Shown one piece after another: positions 58,132-64,000 of a stretch of DNA of 64,000 bases (positions are counted from its first letter, which is position 1; each line of letters opens with the position of its first letter). The translations under genes were made by a program, and so were the position numbers. The notes below the pieces were generated by a model. It saw only the letters and a list, made by a program, of their open reading frames with translations. It was not told where the DNA came from and did not search any database. Source of the DNA: an uncultured Desulfofustis sp. (GTDB lineage Bacteria > Desulfobacterota > Desulfobulbia > Desulfobulbales > Desulfocapsaceae); assembly GCA_905479735.1 (NCBI GenBank), contig CAJQNS010000072.1, forward strand, positions 1 to 64,000, read 5' to 3'.

Positions 58132-58228
58132 GCTCCTCGCCGGCTGCAGTTCGGCGTCAAAGTTGACTGTCAAACAAGGCTGAGAATTCAAAATGATCCA
58201 GCCCTTATCATCAGTGGTTACTCTTGAT

Positions 58229-58693
58229 TTACCTGATCATGTACTGCCAGCGCAATTCGTTTTTTATGCCATTTCGGATTGCCTGGCACCCACACTCATA
58301 GCCCTTGGTCAACTTGGCCTGGGTCAGTGATTCATAGGCGTTACACTTACTGCCGGTCCAGGTGGGGGTGCTGCCCTCGATTACCATCGGTTCGTGGATA
58401 TACATGTCGTCGATAAAGCAGGTTTCCCATATCTTCCTGAAAATCACCACCAGGTCTTCGATTGAGTCAGGCCGCTGAATGGTCCGCGATTCAAGCAGCA
58501 TCAAGGTCGTTTCTGAAAAATCGTTCGTTGGCCTCGAGGTTTAATCTGCTGGCTATCTCAGGGCCAATTTTTCAAGGTAGCCTTTAGTTATGGTTGCATG
58601 CCAGTAAGAATCATGCAGCCACCAGAGTTTTTTGGTCGTATTGAGCTGTTCTTTCACGGTGTCCCTCTTCCTTAATCCCATGGCCTGATTCAT
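58229..58693 (-). pseudogene. L-2-amino-thiazoline-4-carboxylate hydrolase-like (DUF6125-type) gene, two frameshifts
   Basis: Three frames join into one protein: MNQAMGLRKRDTVKEQLN ... LWWLHDSYWHATITKGYLEK (58693-58567), then IGPEIASRLNLEANERF (middle frame), then LMLLESRTIQRPDSIEDLVV ... YECGCQAIRNGIKNELRW (to 58229). The first shift sits in an A-run (58568-58572 on the plus strand TTTTT), the second near the T-run about 58513-58518, both typical indel sites. In a working gene the parts would form a ~150-residue protein. Either it is a decaying gene or the assembly has homopolymer errors. Confidence 0.7.
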
Positions 58694-58871
58694 AAAAAAC
58701 TCCCGGATTGTCCTCTTCTGCTCTGCAAACTGGCTGCAGAGGTGCACTATACGTCAGCGAATCATTTCTGAGTGATGTGAACCAAGTAGTGTGGTATCTA
58801 TCCCAGTAAAGTTCGCAATTCTCGACCACAACAGCAAGTTTCCCTAACTCAACCTGGTGGGGCTCAAGCCC

Positions 58872-59789
58872 ATGCAGCTTATTGTTCAGACCTTTCTCAA
58901 CCCGGTCTTTCCCGTTTTTGCTATCATGCTTCTGGGCATCGTACTGGGGAAGCGAAAGGTCTTCGATTTCAGAGATGCGCAAACGATAAACAGGTTTGTT
59001 TTTTACGCGCTGGTGCCTCCTGTAATCTTTTCTCTGATTGTCTCGGCGCCGCTGGGCCAGATTAACTACACCGTTATTACTCTCTGGGCTATCTCTGAAG
59101 CAACCATTTTCTCCATAACGGCTTATACCGTGAGAACCTGGCTGAAGCGAAGTAAACTCGAATCGATGCTGCTCGGTATGGCCGCCTGTTTTGTAAATCA
59201 TGTCTTTTTTATTCTCCCCATCGTCACGGTGCTCTATGGGGAACGCGGCGTTCTTCCTTTGTCGGCGATCATTTCCATCGACACGGTCATCTTCTTCTGC
59301 GGCATGGTCATGGCCCTGGAGGTTGTTGCCCACCGGGGGGACTCCTACCTCAAGGTGGCTGCTTCTTTTCTGCGTAATCCGGTTCTGGTTGCCATGGCCC
59401 TGGGTCTGGTTGTCAATCTCGTGGACCTGAAACTGCACGACGGCGTCAAAACGTTTCTCTCTTTTACCGGCAGCGCCGCCGCCCCTGCCGCCTTGTTCTC
59501 ACTCGGAGTCATCATGGCGGATGTGAAGATCAGCCGGATTGACGGCGCCGCCCTGGCGGTCACCGCCATAAAAACAATTGTCCATCCTCTGTTCATATGG
59601 TTCCTTTTGTCCTCGACGAACGGCCTCGACAGCAATTGGACCAAAACGGTACTGGTGACCGCGGCGGGACCCTGCGGAGCAATGCCCTTTGTTCTGGCAC
59701 TGCAGTATAAGATCAAGGCGGACAGTATCGGTACGGCCATTATCTATTCGACGGTTGCCTCTCTTTTTACAATTTCAGTGCTTGCCTGA
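58872..59789 (+). CDS. auxin efflux carrier (AEC) family transporter
   Basis: 305 aa (ATG 58872; GTG 58857 possible), about ten helices in two halves. FPVFAIMLLGIVLGKRKVFD, then AQTINRFVFYALVPPVIFSL, and FVNHVFFILPIVTVLYGERG are typical; in the second half FTGSAAAPAALFSLGVIMAD and GPCGAMPFVLALQYKI. Members export or import weak acids such as malate or malonate. Substrate not decidable. It stands alone, downstream of a frameshifted gene on the other strand. Confidence 0.88.
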   Translation: MQLIVQTFLNPVFPVFAIMLLGIVLGKRKVFDFRDAQTINRFVFYALVPPVIFSLIVSAPLGQINYTVITLWAISEATIFSITAYTVRTWLKRSKLESMLLGMAACFVNHVFFILPIVTVLYGERGVLPLSAIISIDTVIFFCGMVMALEVVAHRGDSYLKVAASFLRNPVLVAMALGLVVNLVDLKLHDGVKTFLSFTGSAAAPAALFSLGVIMADVKISRIDGAALAVTAIKTIVHPLFIWFLLSSTNGLDSNWTKTVLVTAAGPCGAMPFVLALQYKIKADSIGTAIIYSTVASLFTISVLA

Positions 59790-59886
59790 AAGAAGTGAGC
59801 ATCGTCAAAGAACTTCAATGGAAAAAAAGGACAGAAGGAAACAGCTGAGATCGAGAAGTTGAAATGGTTTATCAAAACAGAGCGAG

Positions 59887-60297
59887 ATGACGATGGAAGG
59901 AGAGACGAACCAACCTGAACTGAAAATTATCGGTATCGTTGAAGGCGATATTCTGAGTCTGGGTGATGCACCAAAAGGTTACGGTGAATCTGAAAGGACG
60001 GGTTATCTGGAGATCTTTGCCGAATTTCACGAGGGTTTGGACGGGGTGGAAGCGGGGCAAACCATCCTGGTGCTGTTCTGGCTGCATGAATCGTCCCGGG
60101 ATATACTCAAGGTACACCCCCGTGGTAAAAAAGAGAATCGCCTCAGAGGGGTGTTTTCAACAAGAAGCCCGGTACGCCCAAATCCCATTGGGGTGTCCGA
60201 ACTGAAAGTACTTGGTATAGATGGCAACCGTCTTCATGTGCAGGGCCTCGATGTACTCGATAAAACCCCGGTCATCGACATCAAGAAGAAAATCTAG
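59887..60297 (+). CDS. TrmO/TsaA-like tRNA (N6-threonylcarbamoyladenosine37) methyltransferase
   Basis: 136 aa, the UPF0066/TsaA fold. Diagnostic segments: YLEIFAEFHEGLDGVEAGQT, LVLFWLHESSRDILKVHPRG and GVFSTRSPVRPNPIGVSELK, then VQGLDVLDKTPVIDIK. Full-size TrmO is about 235 aa; this short form has only the catalytic N-terminal domain, as in many bacteria and archaea. ATG 59887 and ATG 59893 are both possible. Confidence 0.88.
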   Translation: MTMEGETNQPELKIIGIVEGDILSLGDAPKGYGESERTGYLEIFAEFHEGLDGVEAGQTILVLFWLHESSRDILKVHPRGKKENRLRGVFSTRSPVRPNPIGVSELKVLGIDGNRLHVQGLDVLDKTPVIDIKKKI

Positions 60298-60322
60298 AGG
60301 ATGGAGCACGGCAATTCCGTTC

Positions 60323-60640
60323 CTACCTCAAGGTGATCACCGAAGAATAGAGGCGTTGAGCCCTGTCCATAGCGTCCCGGGACTGCAGTGCGGCCTGATA
60401 GGCCTGGCGCCAGCGGTTCTGGTTCCAGAGGTTCTTGGCCCGGCCCAGCAGAGTACTGGAAATCTCCATCTGAGCTTCCATGCCGAAAGGGAACCTGCTT
60501 CTGGTTCGAGCCCAATCCAGGCGCGCTTCGATGTCGAGAATCGCATCTTCATATTCGTCCTGAATCTCTTCCTGCCGGCCAAACTGCACCAGTAAGTAGA
60601 CAAGCAATGCGGAAAAAACAAGTGCCAGAAAGACGTGCAT
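60323..60640 (-). CDS. small single-span membrane protein
   Basis: 105 aa from ATG 60640, preceded by GGGGATGGT. One helix at the N-terminus (MHVFLALVFSALLVYLLVQF) is followed by an acidic, strongly helical cytoplasmic or periplasmic part (EEIQDEYEDAILDIEARLDW) and a basic end. I do not know the family. Convergent with the TrmO gene, 25 bp apart. Confidence 0.6.
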   Translation of the reverse strand: MHVFLALVFSALLVYLLVQFGRQEEIQDEYEDAILDIEARLDWARTRSRFPFGMEAQMEISSTLLGRAKNLWNQNRWRQAYQAALQSRDAMDRAQRLYSSVITLR

Positions 60641-60693
60641 ACCATCCCCTTTGTGTTTTATCCCGGAACACTTGGAGTCCGAGGTGAAGTAGT

Positions 60694-60882
60694 ATGGATG
60701 GGTTCTGGATTGGACCTGTGGGCAGGGCAGGCAGAAACCTTTCACCAGTACCCATGTCGCAGATGGGCGAACAATGCCACTCCGGCTGTCACAAGCTTTC
60801 TCCAGAGAGCTATGGCGACAGAAGGGAATGGGTTGAGGCCCAGCACCCTAAATTACATCACTACCTGCACTCTTGCCACTAA
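60694..60882 (+). pseudogene. possible Cys/His-rich gene remnant
   Basis: A 62-aa frame with MGEQCHSGCHKLSPESYGDR, then a His-rich HPKLHHYLHSCH end at a TAA (60880-60882). The spacing C-x3-C-H is not a haem motif. It runs in the same frame as the USP remnant that follows, and looks like a broken piece of a metal-binding protein. Weak. Confidence 0.3.
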
Positions 60883-61083
60883 AAGAACTTTTTCCTCAAT
60901 ATATCCGAATGGCAATGTGGAGGAAAGAGACCGATCCCGCCAGTTTCGATATGGGTTATTAAATATGACTCGGCCGATTTCAAGCGCATCCTCGCGGCGG
61001 TGGATGTGGGAGCTGACAATGAAGAAACCGCTGCTCTTAACAAAAAAATCATCGAACTGGCCCATCCTCTATCTGCGCGATGA
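60883..61083 (+). pseudogene. universal stress protein remnant
   Basis: The frame encodes PVSIWVIKYDSADFKRILAA, then VDVGADNEETAALNKKIIEL, which is the junction between two UspA domains in UspE-type proteins (C-S-x-W-V-V-K ... F-K-R-I-L-A-A-V-D). It has no start and breaks off at TGA 61081. About 45 of an expected ~300 residues survive. Confidence 0.7.
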
Positions 61084-61286
61084 CCTCATTCAGGTGAAAA
61101 TAGTATTGGCCACCGTCCTGATGGCGATCGCCAGAAAGGTGATAATTCTCAATTACCAACCACTCGAACCGATGTATATTTTTGCCGCGGGTGTTGTGCT
61201 GGTTTGCCACCGGAATCACCTATTATTTCGTTCATAAATTGCCCCCTAAATCGCAGAGCGAACCGCTGGAGCAGCAGCAAAGCTGA
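61061..61286 (+). pseudogene. PsiE-like phosphate-starvation protein, C-terminal remnant with frameshift
   Basis: ILYLRDDLIQVKIVLATVLM and AIARKVIILNYQPLEPMYIF match the end of PsiE (Y-L-R-x-x-V-x-H-V-E-V-V ... A-I-A-R-K-V-I-I). At about 61200 the frame shifts by one base to continue FATGITYYFVHKLPPKSQSE to TGA 61286. It is fused out of frame to the USP remnant, indicating a deletion joining two genes. Confidence 0.7.
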
Positions 61287-61360
61287 ATTCCCATAAACAG
61301 GTGTAATTGACCAGTCGGAGACCGAGTTTGCTAGGGGGGACAGGCTCAGCGGTGCAGGCG

Positions 61361-61930
61361 CTAATAAAGCCTCTGTTTTTTCCTGCGTTTGTCCAGGATC
61401 AGGTGAATGATGCCGATGGCGGCCAGGTAGGTGAGAGCGGCGCTGATCAAGCCAACCACGACACTGCCGATCAGCAGCGGAATGGCCATGGTGCCGGAAA
61501 GTCCAAGCATGATTTCAAACTGTCTGCCAAATTCCCAGAAATCCATCTTGACCAGTTGGGTACCTATGGACACAAAGGTTTTGTAGACCTCGGCAACCGG
61601 CGGGCCGGACCAGAACAGACTGCCCACCCAGTAGTTGAAGGTGTAAATAGGTGCCATGGTTGCCAAGTTGGTAATCCATACCGTTATGACGGCTGCAGGC
61701 CGGTTGAGATTGAGAAAGGTGGCCAGGAAAATGGCTATCACTATCTGAAATCCCATGGTTGGGGTGAAGGCAATAAACACACCCAGGGCAAATCCTCCGG
61801 CCACCGCCCGGGGGGATCGCCTGAGACGGACAAGCCATTTGAATAGCGCCCGAAAGGGAATGATGATGCGTTTTTTTCTACCAGGCGTAGAGTCGTTGCC
61901 CTTGGATTGAGAATTGTTGTCGGAGGCCAT
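61361..61930 (-). CDS. DUF2062 membrane protein
   Basis: 189 aa. A basic N-terminus is followed by RSPRAVAGGFALGVFIAFTP, TMGFQIVIAIFLATFLNLNR and PAAVITVWITNLATMAPIYT, the DUF2062 pattern (often next to glycosyltransferases or USP). About four hydrophobic helices. Function unknown. ATG 61930 lies 30 bp after the USP stop on the same strand, so the two could form an operon. Confidence 0.85.
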   Translation of the reverse strand: MASDNNSQSKGNDSTPGRKKRIIIPFRALFKWLVRLRRSPRAVAGGFALGVFIAFTPTMGFQIVIAIFLATFLNLNRPAAVITVWITNLATMAPIYTFNYWVGSLFWSGPPVAEVYKTFVSIGTQLVKMDFWEFGRQFEIMLGLSGTMAIPLLIGSVVVGLISAALTYLAAIGIIHLILDKRRKKQRLY

Positions 61931-61960
61931 GTGGGTAGGCTCGGGAAATCTTTGCTGGGT

Positions 61961-62842
61961 CTACGGACAACACCACAGAGAGATTTTCTCTGCCCGCTCT
62001 ATCAGTCCAGTGGTCGTACCGCCGGCTAGATGCATGCGCTTCAGGATTCCCTGATCGATACCTTCGAGGCCGACGGCAATGGCGGCAAAACCAGATTTCT
62101 CCGCATAACTGGTAATCGTACCAGCAACATTGAGCCCCCAGGCCGTTTCTTGGAGAATGCGCTCGTCCACAAGCCGGTGGTCATGCAGAAGACGAGTGGA
62201 TTTCTGAAAAATCAGATCACTGTCGAGGCCGGCCCCGTTTTCCACATGCAACAGGGTGACCGTATGCTGGTCCTGGCGGGAAAGGATATAGCCGACATGG
62301 TCCACCGCCCGTAATGATCCCTCTGAGCCATCGACACCGATGACTACATTTTTTCTGCCATGTTCGGGCTCCGGGCAGATCCATAAGGGAGAACTGAGGG
62401 AACTGTCCTGGATGATCGCCTTGGCAGTCTCCTCCGCCGGTCGCTCGAAAGCCCATTGGAGGGCATAGCTCGCCCGTTTGCCGAGTACGATCGCGTCATA
62501 GAGCCCGGAGGCAGCCTCCCGGAGTATGTCGTTTATTTTGCCATAGCGCTCCGGAACGGTCTTGGTGATCATCTGGTCGACTGACATGTTCGATTTGCCC
62601 AACAGGCTTCTGGACTTTTCCAGCGCTTTCCTGGCGCCGACAGTGAGGGGACCGGTGACCCCTTCTTCGGGCTTGTCCCACATTTTCATGAGGGATTTGT
62701 TCATGTCGGCGGCGTCCAGTCGGTTGATATGCAGCAGGGTAATTTGGTGCTCTGAGAACTGCTTGAAAAACGAGCAGATAAATTCCACTCCGGTGAGGTG
62801 GTCGTAGTCGTTGCTCACGGTAACCAGGAAGTGCTTGTTCAT
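61961..62842 (-). CDS. tandem universal stress protein
   Basis: 293 aa, two UspA-like halves. The first (MNKHFLVTVSNDYDHLTGVE ... YDAIVLGKRASYALQWAFER) is divergent; the second begins GRKNVVIGVDGSEGSLRAVD and ends GFAAIAVGLEGIDQG. The ATP-binding glycine loop in half two is altered (G-L-E-G-I-D-Q-G). Upstream of the DUF2062 gene; ATG 62842. A stress or energy-status role is assumed from the family. Confidence 0.88.
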   Translation of the reverse strand: MNKHFLVTVSNDYDHLTGVEFICSFFKQFSEHQITLLHINRLDAADMNKSLMKMWDKPEEGVTGPLTVGARKALEKSRSLLGKSNMSVDQMITKTVPERYGKINDILREAASGLYDAIVLGKRASYALQWAFERPAEETAKAIIQDSSLSSPLWICPEPEHGRKNVVIGVDGSEGSLRAVDHVGYILSRQDQHTVTLLHVENGAGLDSDLIFQKSTRLLHDHRLVDERILQETAWGLNVAGTITSYAEKSGFAAIAVGLEGIDQGILKRMHLAGGTTTGLIERAEKISLWCCP

Positions 62843-63014
62843 TGTTACGGGCCTGTTTTTTTTGATTAATCATATCAGTTAGATAGTTGTAGCAGATAAT
62901 AACAACTATTCGTCGATGAGCAATGCGATGTCACTGATTTAGACGGGAAGGCTCCTCTCTAAATAATAGTTCTGGCTGAGCAGTGGCGCTGGGTAGAAGA
63001 GGGAGAGGAGCGGC

Positions 63015-63521
63015 CTAGACCAACTTCTGGGACTGGATTTCCATTTCGCCGACACACCGTTCACAATCCTGGTCGGTGCAGCCGTGTTTGCAGTAATAGC
63101 CGAATCCCGATTCCCAGCTTACCCCGCCTCGGGGGCAGTGGTCGACATACTCTGCGTACTTGACCAGACGCTCGATAATGGCCTTGGGGACATGGTGTTC
63201 CATCTTGCAGGCTGCCGCATCGGCATCCTCACGTTCAATACCCAGGACCTTGACCAGGAATTTTTCCAGGGCACGGTGCCGATAGACTATCTCCTCGGCG
63301 ATCACCCTGCCCTTGTCGGTGAGGGTGATGAGATCGTAAGGGGCATAATTTATCAGCTCATGTTTGCCCAATATGCGCAGCGCGCCAGTAACCGATGAGG
63401 CCTTGACATCGAGATACTTGGCAATGTCTTTGGCCCGGGCGGCCATTTTTTCTTCTGAAATATGAAAGATTGCCTCCAGGTAGTCTTCCTGGCTGGCGCT
63501 GAGATCGTCTATTGAAACCAT
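63015..63521 (-). CDS. DtxR/IdeR/MntR-family metal-dependent repressor
   Basis: 168 aa. N-terminal winged helix LSASQEDYLEAIFHISEEKM, then KDIAKYLDVKASSVTGALRI and LITLTDKGRVIAEEIVYRHR; the metal-binding dimerisation domain has HRALEKFLVKVLGIEREDAD and CKMEHHVPKAIIERL with the usual Cys/Glu/His ligands. A Cys-rich tail YCKHGCTDQDCERC is unusual. It probably represses feoA, which is divergent, in response to Fe(II) or Mn(II). Confidence 0.92.
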   Translation of the reverse strand: MVSIDDLSASQEDYLEAIFHISEEKMAARAKDIAKYLDVKASSVTGALRILGKHELINYAPYDLITLTDKGRVIAEEIVYRHRALEKFLVKVLGIEREDADAAACKMEHHVPKAIIERLVKYAEYVDHCPRGGVSWESGFGYYCKHGCTDQDCERCVGEMEIQSQKLV

Positions 63522-63665
63522 TAGAATTATTGTAAAAATTAAAATATTGATGATGTCCTAAAATTTTACGGCATAACTAACAAAAGTCAACAACTCTTTT
63601 TAAATCGACGGGTACAGGCCGATGGGATGGCTCGGCCGTCGAGAAGTTCACTACGGGGTATTTTT

Positions 63666-63679
63666 TTAGGCACGCCTTA
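63666..63679. promoter_or_regulatory. putative DtxR-family operator
   Basis: TTAGGCACGCCTTA is an imperfect palindrome (10 of 14 positions symmetric) resembling the TTAGG...CCTAA boxes of IdeR/DtxR. It lies between the repressor gene and feoA, 9 bp upstream of a good -35 element. Confidence 0.5.
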
Positions 63680-63688
63680 CTTATTATG

Positions 63689-63717
63689 TTGCATCATACT
63701 TTCTTCTCATTTATAAT
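63689..63717 (+). promoter_or_regulatory. sigma-70-type promoter of feoA
   Basis: TTGCAT (63689-63694), 17-bp spacer, TATAAT (63712-63717), about 100 bp before the feoA start. Confidence 0.65.
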
Positions 63718-63816
63718 CGCCACTGTTCTAGGAGCGCTTTTATAAAAAACGATGCCGTCTGTCCATTATCCTGGGTAGGTGGCTGCAGATACAATATTTA
63801 GGTACTAGAGAAATTC

Positions 63817-64000
63817 ATGGTAAGAAATATTAACCTGGCTGATATCAGCAAAGGTATCTCCTACGAAGTTGTCGGCTTCGAGCCTGAAAATTCACCGTAT
63901 GCCGAAAAACTCTACAAGATGGGATTTGTCAAGGGAACGCCCGTTGAACTGGCCCCGGTCAAGTTGTCCGATCCGATGATCGTGCAAATCAGGGGCAGCA
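63817..64000 (+). CDS. feoA: FeoA-domain protein (3' end outside window)
   Basis: 61 codons are visible from ATG 63817. LYKMGFVKGTPVELAPVKLS and DPMIVQIRGS are the FeoA SH3-like signature (L-x-x-M-G-F-x-x-G-x-x-V-x-x). The N-terminus NLADISKGISYEVVGFEPEN fits. FeoA is the cytoplasmic accessory of the FeoB ferrous iron transporter. Divergent from the DtxR regulator. Confidence 0.9.
   Translation, partial: MVRNINLADISKGISYEVVGFEPENSPYAEKLYKMGFVKGTPVELAPVKLSDPMIVQIRGS

Noticed and set aside
60694-60882. Cytochrome c reading of the CHSGCH segment
   Set aside because: Spacing is C-x3-C-H, not C-x2-C-H, and there is no signal peptide.

Overview
The window looks like a chromosomal segment of an anaerobic Desulfobacterota bacterium, most likely a sulfate reducer of the Desulfobulbales type. 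The taxonomy is inferred from gene content: four UGA-containing (selenocysteine) Hdr/Mvh genes, a DsrK/TmcB-like Fe-S protein, TAXI-type TRAP transport, DtxR next to feoA, and GTP-dependent PEPCK. No rRNA or other decisive marker is present.

Layout. 1-12.2 kb: a partial DUF900 lipoprotein hydrolase, an unrecognised secreted protein, gamma-glutamyltransferase, a PLP trans-sulfuration enzyme, a cold-shock protein, an MFS carrier, a cyclic-di-GMP-I riboswitch with an overlapping terminator ahead of a stand-alone cyclic-nucleotide-binding-fold protein, an SLC13 carrier remnant and a large AsmA-like protein. 12.2-20.5 kb: a DUF3303 protein, a MITE-like inverted-repeat element, tRNA-Ala(GGC) with its own promoter and terminator, the cell-shape operon mreB-mreC-mreD-PBP2-rodA, and ferrochelatase. 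20.5-33 kb: an HPF-plus-cold-shock fusion, a KamA-type radical SAM gene behind a 5'-truncated ATP-grasp gene, a TAXI TRAP transporter with a universal stress protein, polA and citrate synthase. 33-46.3 kb: hflKC, a rhomboid protease, pckG, glutathione synthetase with an ABC exporter and a glutaredoxin, ligA with a tautomerase, and galE. 46.5-56 kb: the selenoprotein hydrogenase/heterodisulfide reductase locus. 56-64 kb: a PilZ protein, a GlcD-type oxidase, three gene remnants, an AEC carrier, TrmO, a DUF2062 protein, a universal stress protein, and a DtxR regulator divergent from feoA.

The centrepiece is at 46503-56045: a hydrogenase maturation protease, a DsrK/TmcB/HdrD-like Fe-S protein with an N-terminal helix-turn-helix, a double-module HdrA, MvhD, MvhG, MvhA, a small Cys-containing protein and HypD. 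Four of these genes (HdrD-like, HdrA, MvhD, MvhA) are each interrupted by one in-frame TGA exactly where the family has a conserved cysteine. Each TGA is followed by a short perfect hairpin; in three of the four the loop begins after exactly 22 nt. I read them as four selenoproteins of a soluble, probably electron-bifurcating H2-oxidising complex. The HTH-HdrD-like selenoprotein is the most unusual component.

Three copies of a long palindrome with GGGGACACAATACC ends sit at gene 3' ends (21409, 31415, 33923). At least four decayed genes are visible (SLC13, ATP-grasp, an amino-thiazoline hydrolase-like gene, USP/PsiE). Glutathione-related genes (ggt, gshB, glutaredoxin) are present, which is uncommon for strict anaerobes.
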